From: Clostridia bacterium
Lineage (GTDB): Bacteria > Bacillota > Clostridia > Oscillospirales > Acutalibacteraceae
Length of the DNA: 64,000 bases
Direction of reading: 5' to 3'
NCBI GenBank assembly: GCA_017435385.1
Contig: JAFSFB010000003.1
Coordinates: 96,857 to 160,856 of the forward strand
Both the position numbers and the translations under genes were made by a program. Positions within the stretch are counted from its first letter, which is position 1; each line of letters opens with the position of its first letter. A model generated the notes under the pieces. It was not told where the DNA came from. It did not search any database and saw only the letters and a list, made by a program, of their open reading frames with translations. Below, one piece after another: positions 19,768 through 28,396 of this stretch.

Positions 19768-19793
19768 CGGGGGTTGACAAAGGCCAACCCCCG
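19768..19793 (+). terminator. Hairpin after the ceramidase-like gene
   Basis: CGGGGGTTG and its complement pair around an eight-base loop, giving a nine-base-pair stem. The following T-run is weak (GATTTCTC), so it is either a moderate terminator or a processing hairpin before rodA. Confidence 0.6.
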
Positions 19794-19828
19794 ATTTCTC
19801 ACTCTTCAACAGCTCAGGAGGTGAAATC

Positions 19829-21034
19829 ATGAGCAAAAGAAGTTCCCTGAAATTTACATTAAAGGAAACGGATTATATTCTCTATCTTTTATGTATCCTG
19901 ACTTCCGCTTTCGGTGCGCTCATGGTTTACAGCGCAACGAGGAACGACGCCATTGCCGACGGGATTTTCATAAGCCGTGACTGTCTGATAATGATTATTG
20001 CATCGGGTGTGGGAATCGCTCTGTGTGCATTCATTTCTTTCCTTGATTACGATTCGATAGTCCGTTTATGGCCGTTCGTCGGGGCAGTTTGTCTTTTGCT
20101 GATTCTTCTGCTTTTTCCGTTCGGCGACGGTCCCTCTGACAGACCTAATGCCCGATGCTGGCTTCCGATTCTGACTCTCGGCGATACAAAGGTCAACTTT
20201 CAGCCGTCGGAGCTTGCAAAAATCGGCTTCATCATCACCTTCACGGCTCATATCGAGGCGGTCAAGGACAACATCAACAGCATCAAGAATGTTCTTCTTC
20301 TCGCTCTGCATGCCCTTGTTCCCATCGGTCTTATCATCATCACCGATGACCTCGGTTCGGCTATCGTTTTCGCAATTATTTTTATAGGCATGATGTTCGT
20401 TGCAGGCGTAAAGCTGAGATATTTTGCGGTTGCTTTCGGCACGGGTATTGCCTTCGTTCCCCTGCTGTGGACAAAGTTTCTTTCAACCTTCCACCGACAG
20501 AGAATCCTCGCCATTTATTATCCCGAAGCACTCAGCGAATACGATTACAACAAGATAATCTATCAGCAGCAGCGATGCGTCAATGCAATAGGCTCCGGAA
20601 AAATATGGGGCGACGGTCTTTTCAAAGGGACTTATACTCAGTCGCCCACGGGCGTTCCCGTAAACGAGAGCGACATGGTTCTTTCCGTAGTCGGCGAAGA
20701 GCTCGGTTTCGTCGGATGCATGGCTCTTCTTCTCGTGCTCACGGCGATCATCTGCAAAATCGCTCACACCGCAAAGAAATCGAGAAATCTGACAGGTGCT
20801 CTTCTCTGTTACGGTGTGGTGTTCATGATCGGAGCGCAGACGATAATCAATATCGGCATGTGTCTTATGCTTCTGCCGAGCATCGGAATTACTCTGCCCT
20901 TCATGAGTGCCGGCGGTTCATCGAACCTGTGTATTTATTTTGCAATCGGAATTGCCATGAGCGTCTACCGCTTCAACTGCGACAGACCTCCCGTTAATTT
21001 CAGGCTGACAAACATCAGCACTCCGTTTGCGTAA
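19829..21034 (+). CDS. RodA/FtsW/SpoVE family peptidoglycan glycosyltransferase
   Basis: A 401-residue SEDS protein with about ten membrane helices. Conserved pieces include the GRPxARRWL-like PNARCWLPI followed by FQPSELAKIGFI, SDMVLSVVGEELGFVG and the C-terminal GITLPFMSAGGSS. SEDS proteins polymerise lipid II in elongation, division or spore cortex formation. Which of the three cannot be decided without the partner penicillin-binding protein, and none is adjacent. AGGAGGTGA precedes the ATG. Confidence 0.9.
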   Translation: MSKRSSLKFTLKETDYILYLLCILTSAFGALMVYSATRNDAIADGIFISRDCLIMIIASGVGIALCAFISFLDYDSIVRLWPFVGAVCLLLILLLFPFGDGPSDRPNARCWLPILTLGDTKVNFQPSELAKIGFIITFTAHIEAVKDNINSIKNVLLLALHALVPIGLIIITDDLGSAIVFAIIFIGMMFVAGVKLRYFAVAFGTGIAFVPLLWTKFLSTFHRQRILAIYYPEALSEYDYNKIIYQQQRCVNAIGSGKIWGDGLFKGTYTQSPTGVPVNESDMVLSVVGEELGFVGCMALLLVLTAIICKIAHTAKKSRNLTGALLCYGVVFMIGAQTIINIGMCLMLLPSIGITLPFMSAGGSSNLCIYFAIGIAMSVYRFNCDRPPVNFRLTNISTPFA

Positions 21035-21055
21035 AACAATTTCTCTTCAAAAGAA

Positions 21056-21097
21056 AAAAGGCTTGCATCGGCGTTCATTCACCTTTGCAAGCCTTTT
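21056..21097. terminator. Bidirectional terminator between rodA-like and amidase genes
   Basis: AAAAGGCTTGCA and TGCAAGCCTTTT form a 12-base-pair stem with an 18-base loop, with A and T runs on either side, so it can stop the converging transcripts. Confidence 0.85.
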
Positions 21098-21789
21098 CAG
21101 TTTTTCTTGTTAAGCTGAGCTTCTATCGCATCGGCGATCGCCCTTGCATAAGCATCAAGATTATCATCATAAAGCTTGTTGTCTGTTTCATTCGTTATGA
21201 ATCCGAGTTCAACAAGACAGCTCATCATATCGGTGTGTTTGTTGACATAATAGTCGCTGCCCTCTCTCGCATATCCCGACTTGACTCCACGGTTTTCGGA
21301 TATCCCTGCCCTTTCGAGTCCGTCAATAATGCTTTGGGCAAACGCTCTGTCCTCGGGAAGATTTTCGCTCCCTATCCAGACCTCAACTCCCTTTGCCTCT
21401 CCCGAAGCTACGCTGTTTCTGTGAAGCGAAACAAACAGATCGGCTGAACGGATATTCGCAAACCTGCATCGGTTTTCAAGGCTCAGGTAAACATCGAGCG
21501 TTCTCGTAACGGCAACGCTGATGTTCTTCTCTTCAAGATAATCCCTGACCTTCAGCGCAAGACGGAGATTATCGTCCTTTTCGGCACGCTCACCAAGACT
21601 TGCACCGAGATCCTTTCCCCCGTGCCCCGCATCAATGACAACGCTGACCTTTTCGGGACGGAGAATATCCGTTACACCGTTTGAAAGAGTGAAATACATG
21701 CCCGCAAGAACGCATCCGACAATCAGAAAAAGCAGAAGAAAAAATGACATTTTTTTATTTTCCGAGATAAACGAAATTATTCTTTTCAA
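21097..21789 (-). CDS. N-acetylmuramoyl-L-alanine amidase, CwlD-like
   Basis: 230 residues: an N-terminal membrane segment (about 15-35) and an amidase_3 domain. Zinc ligands are visible in VIDAGHGGKD (His), the glutamate after the RAEKDDNL strand and SLHRNSV (His), and the catalytic Glu is in CLVELGFITN. In spore formers CwlD removes peptide side chains so that muramic-delta-lactam can form in cortex. The size and anchor fit, though other wall amidases share the fold. The start is a TTG with GAGGTGA six bases upstream; no ATG is in a suitable place. Confidence 0.87.
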   Translation of the reverse strand: MKRIISFISENKKMSFFLLLFLIVGCVLAGMYFTLSNGVTDILRPEKVSVVIDAGHGGKDLGASLGERAEKDDNLRLALKVRDYLEEKNISVAVTRTLDVYLSLENRCRFANIRSADLFVSLHRNSVASGEAKGVEVWIGSENLPEDRAFAQSIIDGLERAGISENRGVKSGYAREGSDYYVNKHTDMMSCLVELGFITNETDNKLYDDNLDAYARAIADAIEAQLNKKN

Positions 21790-21826
21790 ACGGCATCACC
21801 TCACATATTATATGTCTATAAGAAAT

Positions 21827-21862
21827 CCGTAAAAACATTCCGACGAGGGAGCGTTTTTACGG
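21827..21862 (-). terminator. Terminator after trxB
   Basis: CCGTAAAAAC and GTTTTTACGG make a perfect ten-base-pair stem, with T-rich DNA on both sides, nine bases past the trxB stop. Confidence 0.8.
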
Positions 21863-21870
21863 ATTATTTT

Positions 21871-22779
21871 TTATAAAGAATCGATATATCTGCAAGCAGC
21901 AAGAGCGGCAACCGAGCCGTCAGCGGCGGCGGTCGTTATCTGCCTGATCTGCTTTTTGCGGCAGTCACCCGCAACGAAAACGCCTGCGGTTTTTGTCAGA
22001 CAGCTTTCGTCGGAATCGATATAGCCCCATTCGTCAAGACCTGCAACCTCAGCAAAAGCCGAATTGTTGGGAATCAGACCTATTGCAACAAACAGACCGT
22101 CAACCGAAAGCTCGCTTTCCGAGCCGTCAGCTTCTTTTTTAAGAGTCAGAGCCTCGAGCGATTTTTCACCCTTGAGAGCGGTGATGACCGTTCCCATGAT
22201 GAACTCAACATTATCCTTTTCCTTCAGCTTTTCAACAAGTCTTGCTTCGCCCGTGAAATAATCAAGGTTCTGGATAACATAGACCTTGCTGCAGCCTTCG
22301 GAAAGAAGAACCGCCTCCTGCAAAGCAGAGTTTCCTCCGCCGAGAACGGCAACCGTCTGACCCTTGAAGAAGGCTCCGTCGCAAACGGCGCAATATGAAA
22401 CGCCTTCGCCGACAAGCTCATTCTCATTGGGAAGACCCGTCTGTCTGTGCTTGACGCCGGTTGCGATAATAACAGCCTTTGCTTCGTGCTCGCCATCCTC
22501 CGTTACAACGGTTTTCGTTTTGCCGTTATCACGGATGGCGGTTACCTTTTCCATTTCGATCTCTGCGCCCTGAGAAATAACCTGGTCAACGAGCTTGTCG
22601 GCAAACTCATTGCCGCTCATCGTTGCAAAGCCCGGATAATTCTCGATCTGGGGCGAATAGGTTATCTGACCGCCGAATGTGCTTTTTTCAAGAACAAGAA
22701 CAGTCTTGTCCGCTCTGAGGGCATAGAGCGCCGCAGTCAGACCTGCGGGCCCTGCACCCACGATAATTATATCATGCAT
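21871..22779 (-). CDS. trxB: Thioredoxin reductase
   Basis: A 302-residue flavoprotein. It has the FAD-binding GAGPAGLTAALYAL, the redox pair CAVC in SYCAVCDGAFF, an NADPH-binding GGGNSALQEA and the C-terminal GVFVAGDCRKK. It transfers electrons from NADPH to thioredoxin-like proteins. It is 14 bases downstream of nrdD, whose C-terminus carries a thioredoxin-like domain. That suggests TrxB is the direct reductase for that domain. Confidence 0.95.
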   Translation of the reverse strand: MHDIIIVGAGPAGLTAALYALRADKTVLVLEKSTFGGQITYSPQIENYPGFATMSGNEFADKLVDQVISQGAEIEMEKVTAIRDNGKTKTVVTEDGEHEAKAVIIATGVKHRQTGLPNENELVGEGVSYCAVCDGAFFKGQTVAVLGGGNSALQEAVLLSEGCSKVYVIQNLDYFTGEARLVEKLKEKDNVEFIMGTVITALKGEKSLEALTLKKEADGSESELSVDGLFVAIGLIPNNSAFAEVAGLDEWGYIDSDESCLTKTAGVFVAGDCRKKQIRQITTAAADGSVAALAACRYIDSL

Positions 22780-22793
22780 TAATTAACAATCCT

Positions 22794-25178
22794 TCAGATT
22801 GCAGCGCCTTTTGCTGCATCAATGAATTTTTTGATTTCGGCAACGCCCGAGAACTTTTCAGCCTGACCGCCCGAAACGGCAACGAGAGTGGGAGCCTGCT
22901 TGATACCAAGCTTGACTGCGAGGTCCTGATTCTCATAAACCATGATTTCGTTGACAGCGATGCCTGCCTTTGAAAGCTGAGCAAGAGCTACCTTGCAGTT
23001 GGGGCAGGTTGCGGTCTTGAAGAGATAAAGTCCGTCAGCAAGAGGGCAAGCTGTTTCGGCTTCCGCTGCGGGAGCATCGGCTCTCTTGACCGTGCCGTGC
23101 TTTGTGATGTCGGAGTTTGCGATGCTGTAGACCTTGCGCTCCTTATATTCCTGAGATTTGCCGTCGTTCCAGTTCTGAACGGGTCTGTAATAGCCTGTGA
23201 TACGGCTGTAAACCTCTGCTGTTTCACCGCACTCGGGGCATGTGAAATGCTCGCCTGCGATGTAGCCGTGATTCTTGCATACGGAATATGTGGGAGAAAT
23301 TGAGTAATAAGGAAGTCTGTAATTTTCCGCAATCTTACGAACGAGGTTTGCGGCTGTCTTCCAGTCGGGAAGCTTTTCGCCGAGGAAGGCATGGAATACA
23401 GTACCCGAAGTGTAGAGAGTATGGAGCTCATCCTGCATATCGAGAGCCTCGAAAACATCCTCTGTGTAACCGACGGGAAGGTGTGAGCTGTTGGTGTAAT
23501 AGGGAGTTCCGTCAGAAGCTGTGATGATGTCGGGATATCTCTTTACATCATGCTTTGCAAGACGGTAAGAGGTTGACTCTGCGGGAGTTGCTTCAAGGTT
23601 ATAGAGATCGCCGTATTCTTCCTGATAGTCGGAAAGGCGTTCTCTCATATGGTTGAGAACATCCTTTGCAAACTGACGGGTCTTTTCGTTGATCATGTTT
23701 GCTCTGAGCCACTTTGCGTTAAGACCGGCCTCGTTCATGCCGACAAGACCGATTGTTGAGAAGTGGTTCTCAAATGTTCCGAGATAACGCTTGGTGTAAG
23801 GATAAAGACCTTCGTTGAGAAGCTTTGTGATGATAGTTCTCTTGATTTTGAGAGAACGGGCGGAAATATCCATCATCTTGTCAAGGCGTCTGTAGAAGTC
23901 TGCCTCGTTTTCTGCAAGATATGCAATTCTGGGAAGGTTGATCGTTACAACACCGACAGAACCGGTGCTTTCACCGCTGCCGAAGAAACCGCCGCTCTTC
24001 TTGCGAAGCTCACGAAGGTCAAGACGCAGACGGCAGCACATCGAACGAACATCGCTGGGCTCCATGTCGCTGTTGACATAGTTTGAGAAATAGGGTGTGC
24101 CGTATTTAGAGGTCATTTCAAAGAGAAGCTTGTTGTTCTCTGTTTCTGACCAGTCAAAATCTCTTGTGATCGAATATGTGGGGATGGGATACTGGAAGCC
24201 TCTGCCGTTTGCATCGCCCTCGATCATGATTTCGATGAACGCCTTGTTGATCATATCCATTTCGGCTTTGCAGTCTTTATATTTGAAATCCATTTCCTTG
24301 CCGCCGACGATAGCATTCTGCTCAGCAAGGTCAGCAGGTACGGTCCAGTCAAGAGTGATGTTCGAGAACGGAGCCTGAGTACCCCAACGGCTGGGAGTAT
24401 TTACGCCGAAAACAAAGGATTCGATGCACTTCTTGACCTGATCGTAGGTGAGATTATCAGCCTTTACGAAGGGAGCAAGATAGGTGTCGAAGGATGAGAA
24501 TGCCTGAGCGCCTGCCCATTCATTCTGCATGATTCCGAGGAAGTTGACCATCTGGTTGCAAAGGGTTGCAAGATGGCTTGCGGGAGCGGAGGTAATCTTG
24601 CCCGTTACGCCGCCGAGACCTTCCTGAATGAGCTGCTTGAGTGACCAGCCTGCGCAGTAACCGGTAAGCATGGAAAGGTCATGAATGTGAATGTCAGCGT
24701 TTCTGTGAGCATTGGCGATTTCGTCATCATAGATTTCGGAAAGCCAATAGTTAGCGGTGATCGCTCCCGAGTTGCTGAGAATAAGACCGCCGACTGAATA
24801 GGTTACGGTTGAGTTCTCCTTAACTCTCCAGTCCGTAACATTAACATAGCTGTTGACAAGCTCCTTATAGTCAAGGATCGTTGACTTGAGGTTACGGAGC
24901 TTTTCACGCTGTCTTCTGTAAAGAATGTATGCCTTTGCAACATCGGCATAGCCTGCCTGAATGAGAACCTGCTCAACGCTGTCCTGAATGTCTTCAACTG
25001 CGATGAGATCCTTTTCAATCTTGGGTTCAAAATCCGCAGTTACCTTGAGAGCAAGGAAATCGATGGTTGAAGGATGATACTGCTTTTCCTTGGATTCAAA
25101 AGCAAGCTTGATGGCTTCTGCGATTTTGCTGATATTGAAATCAGCAATTTTACCGTCTCTTTTAATTACCTGATACAT
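22794..25178 (-). CDS. nrdD: Anaerobic ribonucleoside-triphosphate reductase with fused thioredoxin-like domain
   Basis: 794 residues. The ATP-cone allosteric domain starts MYQVIKRDGKIADFN. The ten-stranded catalytic barrel follows, and the zinc ribbon is CKNHG...CPECG near residue 650. The radical glycine lies in RITGYYRPVQNW near residue 665. After a short Ala/Glu linker, about 75 C-terminal residues form a thioredoxin/glutaredoxin-like domain with CPNC (LFKTATCPNCKVALAQL). It reduces NTPs to dNTPs without oxygen. The start ATG follows AAAGGAAC; an upstream in-frame start would add six residues. The appended redox domain points to a dithiol instead of formate as electron donor. Confidence 0.95.
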   Translation of the reverse strand: MYQVIKRDGKIADFNISKIAEAIKLAFESKEKQYHPSTIDFLALKVTADFEPKIEKDLIAVEDIQDSVEQVLIQAGYADVAKAYILYRRQREKLRNLKSTILDYKELVNSYVNVTDWRVKENSTVTYSVGGLILSNSGAITANYWLSEIYDDEIANAHRNADIHIHDLSMLTGYCAGWSLKQLIQEGLGGVTGKITSAPASHLATLCNQMVNFLGIMQNEWAGAQAFSSFDTYLAPFVKADNLTYDQVKKCIESFVFGVNTPSRWGTQAPFSNITLDWTVPADLAEQNAIVGGKEMDFKYKDCKAEMDMINKAFIEIMIEGDANGRGFQYPIPTYSITRDFDWSETENNKLLFEMTSKYGTPYFSNYVNSDMEPSDVRSMCCRLRLDLRELRKKSGGFFGSGESTGSVGVVTINLPRIAYLAENEADFYRRLDKMMDISARSLKIKRTIITKLLNEGLYPYTKRYLGTFENHFSTIGLVGMNEAGLNAKWLRANMINEKTRQFAKDVLNHMRERLSDYQEEYGDLYNLEATPAESTSYRLAKHDVKRYPDIITASDGTPYYTNSSHLPVGYTEDVFEALDMQDELHTLYTSGTVFHAFLGEKLPDWKTAANLVRKIAENYRLPYYSISPTYSVCKNHGYIAGEHFTCPECGETAEVYSRITGYYRPVQNWNDGKSQEYKERKVYSIANSDITKHGTVKRADAPAAEAETACPLADGLYLFKTATCPNCKVALAQLSKAGIAVNEIMVYENQDLAVKLGIKQAPTLVAVSGGQAEKFSGVAEIKKFIDAAKGAAI

Positions 25179-25268
25179 GCAACTCGTTCCTTTCAATAAA
25201 TATATATCAAATTATTTTCGACAAATTAAATTCTCATTCAACAAATACCGCTCTGCAGCAGCTTGTAA

Positions 25269-25297
25269 ATGATAACAAATTATTGTGGTTCTGTCAA
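25269..25297 (-). promoter_or_regulatory. Promoter of nrdD-trxB
   Basis: On the minus strand TTGACA and TATCAT are separated by 17 bases. The downstream NrdR box fills the spacer between them. Confidence 0.8.
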
Positions 25298-25317
25298 CGG
25301 GTTTTACAATATATTGT
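25275..25317 (-). promoter_or_regulatory. Tandem NrdR boxes in front of nrdD
   Basis: Two palindromic 12-base cores, ACAATATATTGT at 25306-25317 and ACAAATTATTGT (plus strand) at 25275-25286, are 31 bases apart. That is three helical turns, the classical NrdR tandem spacing. The second box lies within the -35/-10 spacer, so binding would block RNA polymerase. No nrdR gene is in the window. Confidence 0.85.
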
Positions 25318-25392
25318 GTTCTTTTTTTTAAGTTTGTTGAAACTGCACTATATAGGCACAATATTTTGGGTGTTTTTACAAATGCACGGAAA

Positions 25393-26085
25393 TCATATTC
25401 CCCGAAGCTCGCATTTTTCAACATAGCCGAGCAGGATTTTGCGCATTTCTTCCATTTCCTTTTTGTCGACTCCCGAAAGTCCGAAGCCGATAAGCTCGCC
25501 CGAATCCCTGAACGCCTGAAGATAATGCCTCTTTGCGCCTTTTATGAATTCGCCGAGAGCGTTCATGTCAAAGATGCTGTGAAACTCTCTGACGACGGTT
25601 GTTCTGAATTCATAGTCCACCCTGCCCTCAAGAAGCAGCTTTACGCTTTTTTCGATTTTTGAGATATCGTAGCCGCCGATGCCGACTGCAGGCGGATATC
25701 CCGCAGGCGAAGCCTTGATATCCATAGCAACATAATCAACAAGACCTCTGTCAATAAGCTCTCTGAGCTTTTCGGGGTAGGTGCCGTTGGTGTCGAGCTT
25801 CACGCTGTAGCCGAGCTCTCTTATCCTTTCGATGAAAACATCGATATCCTTCTGCATGAGCGGCTCGCCGCCCGTTATGACGACGCCCTCGAGAATTCCC
25901 TGACGCTTTTTCAGAAAGGACAGAATATCCTCAACGCTGTATTCGCCCTCTGCGGAAGGATTGAGGACAATACCTGCGTTATGGCAGAAGGGACAGCGGA
26001 GATTGCAGCCGCCCGTAAATATCGTACACGCCATTTTGTCGGGATAGTCAAGCAGAGTGAGCTTCTGAAGCCCCTGAATATTCAT
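25393..26085 (-). CDS. nrdG: Anaerobic ribonucleotide reductase activating protein (radical SAM)
   Basis: 230 residues. The CxxxCxxC iron-sulfur motif is in TGGCNLRCPFCHNAG, followed by the GGEP motif in VVITGGEPLMQ. It uses S-adenosylmethionine to make the glycyl radical on NrdD. The length matches the longer NrdG subgroup (about 230 residues), not the short E. coli type (about 155). I start it at MNIQGLQKLTLLDYP with GAGGTGG five bases upstream; a GTG three codons earlier lies within the ribosome binding site. It has its own upstream NrdR boxes. Confidence 0.94.
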   Translation of the reverse strand: MNIQGLQKLTLLDYPDKMACTIFTGGCNLRCPFCHNAGIVLNPSAEGEYSVEDILSFLKKRQGILEGVVITGGEPLMQKDIDVFIERIRELGYSVKLDTNGTYPEKLRELIDRGLVDYVAMDIKASPAGYPPAVGIGGYDISKIEKSVKLLLEGRVDYEFRTTVVREFHSIFDMNALGEFIKGAKRHYLQAFRDSGELIGFGLSGVDKKEMEEMRKILLGYVEKCELRGI

Positions 26086-26110
26086 AACAACCACCTCTTT
26101 CGCTCAGAAA

Positions 26111-26159
26111 ACCACAAAATAATTGGTCAGTGATGAAATATTAACACAAGATATAGTGG
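26111..26159 (-). promoter_or_regulatory. Tandem NrdR boxes in front of nrdG
   Basis: ACACAAGATATAGTGG (26144-26159) is close to the NrdR consensus. A weaker partner, ACCACAAAATAATTGG (26111-26126), is about 32 bases away. Together with the nrdD boxes this shows shared control of the two transcripts by NrdR. Confidence 0.7.
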
Positions 26160-26240
26160 TTATTCTATGGCAAAAACCACAATTTCAGATATTTCCAAAA
26201 AATTTTCAAAGAATTTGTTTTGATTTACGGGCAAATAATT

Positions 26241-26405
26241 AATCGACCTTGCAAATGGGATTGCAATTTATTCGTGTAGGGCGGGATGCCCTCATCCCGC
26301 CGTTAATTCCGCATCAATCTTGCGGCGGCTTGTGGGCAAGCCGCCCTACCGAAGCAATCTTTTCTTTGACATTTATATTCAGCCCAAAATTACGCATTGC
26401 GCATT
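26241..26405. repeat. Intergenic repeat, copy 1
   Basis: About 165 bases, nearly identical to 28397-28560. An inner part (26276-26349) is bounded by GTAGGGCGG and CCGCCCTAC inverted ends and contains a further hairpin, GGCGGCTTG/CAAGCCGCC. No coding potential is evident. It is probably a small non-autonomous mobile or REP-like element. It fills most of the 425-base gap before the WG-repeat gene. Confidence 0.85.
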
Positions 26406-26432
26406 AAACAGGGTAAGGGCAAAGCCCTTCCT

Positions 26433-26465
26433 TAACTATTCACTATTCACCATTCATTATTCACT
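26433..26465. repeat. Short AT-rich tandem repeat
   Basis: Imperfect seven- to eight-base units of the type TATTCAC/TATTCAT are repeated about four times, right of repeat copy 1. Such tracts often flank intergenic repeats in Clostridia. Confidence 0.6.
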
Positions 26466-26471
26466 AAAAAA

Positions 26472-26493
26472 AGCGGAGCCGAAGCTCCGCTGA
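26472..26493 (-). terminator. Terminator of the WG-repeat gene
   Basis: AGCGGAGC-CGAA-GCTCCGCT forms an eight-base-pair stem with a stable tetraloop. On the minus strand it is followed by a T-run (26465-26471). The same hairpin sequence occurs at 28580. Confidence 0.88.
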
Positions 26494-26510
26494 AAAAAGA
26501 TGGTAAACGG

Positions 26511-27776
26511 TTATCCGATTATTTTTCCGTTTGCGTCAAGCAAATGAGTTTTGCTCTGCTTGTCATAATAGGCGGTGTAAGTGCCGTCGGGATTCTTCTC
26601 GATGCGGTCATACTCATCGGAAAGCTTGTTGCCGTTTTTGTCAATAACCCAACATCCTCCGATGCTCACCATCAGCTCATTATCCCATTCGCCAAGAACA
26701 ACGCCGATGCCCGTTTCTGCGCCGTAATCAATGCTGATATGGTGAAAACTTCCGCTTTCGCAGACAAGGTTGCCTTCAGTATCGTAAATCACGGCAACAT
26801 CCGTAGGACCAAGCCCCTGCTCGTCACCCCGTCTGCCGATGAATCTGTCGCCCGTAAAAAAGAGAGAAGCATATTCGCAGGGCACGACCTCTTTTCCGCT
26901 GTCATCGCATGCACCGAAAAGCAGGGTCTTATAATTACCCGAATAATGTCTGTATGCCGCCGTCAGATTCATCCCGTTGCCGAGCGGCTTTTTTATCTTC
27001 GGGCTTTCGTCAAAGACGCTGACCGTTTCACCCTTATAATTTATAAGGTAATATTTATCATTATATATACCTTTCACCAGTTCTTCGCTTTCATAGCCGG
27101 CCGCTCCCGTCGTGTGAGCAATATCCAAGCTGTCGAATTCAAAATCATATACCCTTGAGCCGTCGGTTCTGATCAGAACACCGTTTCCGCCCGTTACATC
27201 GGCTATCAGAACATGGACCTCCGAACCGTAATTAATCGGAATAAGATATCCTTTGAAAAATCCGAAAAGAACCTTTCCGTCGGAGGTAATCAACGCCGAC
27301 TCAGTATATCCGTTATTTTTTCTTTCGGCAACGAAGCGGTTTTCTCCCACGGCGTATGCTCTGTAATACTGCGGAGGAACAACTATCTCCCCCTCAGCAT
27401 TGACAACGCCGAATCTGTTTGACTCATCATAAGGATCCTGCTCATCCTTCTCGTTGACATAGCAGGTTCTGAACTCTCCGTAATTCTCCTGCTCAGCATA
27501 AATAAAAATCCTTTTTCCGTTATATCCCTGTGCAACGGTCATTTCGTGAGTGAATTCCGTTGCGCCGTCGGTTGCCGAGGGATTATCGGTCGGAACAACA
27601 AAAACATTGATCGGAGAAATCAGATTCCGAAACACCGAGGCAACAGCGAGCACGACGGCAACGCATGCCGCAGAGGCAAGCACGGTCACGGCTCTGTTCA
27701 GCTTTTTCTCTCTTTTTTGAAGATACTCCTCTTTCTTTTTGAGCACAGCTTCTGCTCTCATCTCGTACTTATTCAT
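26511..27776 (-). CDS. Membrane-anchored WG-repeat protein, probable sigma-factor partner
   Basis: 421 residues. A charged cytoplasmic N-terminus of about 27 residues rich in Lys/Glu (VLKKKEEYLQKREKK) is followed by one membrane helix (about 28-48). The extracytoplasmic part is built of WG-type beta repeats (RFGVVNAEGEIVVPPQY, KVLFGFFKG, ASLFFTGDRF). It overlaps the end of the ECF sigma gene by eight bases. The ATG follows AGGAGG by nine bases. By position it may be an anti-sigma or sensor protein, but no known anti-sigma domain is recognisable. Compare the fused arrangement at 10199-12658. Confidence 0.8.
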   Translation of the reverse strand: MNKYEMRAEAVLKKKEEYLQKREKKLNRAVTVLASAACVAVVLAVASVFRNLISPINVFVVPTDNPSATDGATEFTHEMTVAQGYNGKRIFIYAEQENYGEFRTCYVNEKDEQDPYDESNRFGVVNAEGEIVVPPQYYRAYAVGENRFVAERKNNGYTESALITSDGKVLFGFFKGYLIPINYGSEVHVLIADVTGGNGVLIRTDGSRVYDFEFDSLDIAHTTGAAGYESEELVKGIYNDKYYLINYKGETVSVFDESPKIKKPLGNGMNLTAAYRHYSGNYKTLLFGACDDSGKEVVPCEYASLFFTGDRFIGRRGDEQGLGPTDVAVIYDTEGNLVCESGSFHHISIDYGAETGIGVVLGEWDNELMVSIGGCWVIDKNGNKLSDEYDRIEKNPDGTYTAYYDKQSKTHLLDANGKIIG

Positions 27777-28317
27777 ATTCAAAGCCCTCCTTTTCCAAAG
27801 CTTTTTTCAATGAATCCTTTGCACGGTAGATCAGCATTTCGACCTGACGGTTTGATTTTTCGATGACGGAAGCAATTTCTCCGTTCGACATCTCCTCATA
27901 GAAAGAAAGATAAAGCACCTGCGCATAAAGGGGCTTGATTTCCGACATTGCGGAATAAACTGCTTTTCTTCTTTCATAGTCCTCCGCATTCCGCTCAACC
28001 GAAAAATCGGCATCGGGCTGAAAAACGAAAGAGCCGTCAACGGGGATAATTCTTCTGTGCTTACGGATATGGTCGATCGCCTTGTTGCGTGCAATTTTAA
28101 AAAGCCACGTTTTGAACTGCGATTCGCCCCTGAAGTTGCACTCCCTGATTATCAGCTCCAGATATGTATCCTGCATCAGATCCTCGGCAACATGCCCGTC
28201 ATGCACGATGCCATTGATGAACGCCGCAAGCGAATCGCTGTAAAGCTCCATGATTTCGACAAGTCCTTTTTTGTCACCTGCAAGAAATCTCTGATAGCTT
28301 TCATAACCTTTATCCAC
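27769..28317 (-). CDS. ECF-type RNA polymerase sigma factor
   Basis: A 182-residue sigma-70 factor. Region 2 includes DLMQDTYLELIIRECNF and WLFKIARNKAIDHIRKH. Region 4 includes EEMSNGEIASVIEKSNRQVEMLIYRAKDSLKKAL. The start is a GTG with GAGGTGA five bases upstream. The next gene, overlapping by eight bases, encodes a membrane WG-repeat protein that may control it. Target promoters are unknown. Confidence 0.9.
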   Translation of the reverse strand: MDKGYESYQRFLAGDKKGLVEIMELYSDSLAAFINGIVHDGHVAEDLMQDTYLELIIRECNFRGESQFKTWLFKIARNKAIDHIRKHRRIIPVDGSFVFQPDADFSVERNAEDYERRKAVYSAMSEIKPLYAQVLYLSFYEEMSNGEIASVIEKSNRQVEMLIYRAKDSLKKALEKEGFEYE

Positions 28318-28396
28318 AATATCACCTCATTTCACCCTTTAGACGAATAAGAAAGCAAAAACTCACAGTAAATTATATTTTTTCCGTCGATTCGTA

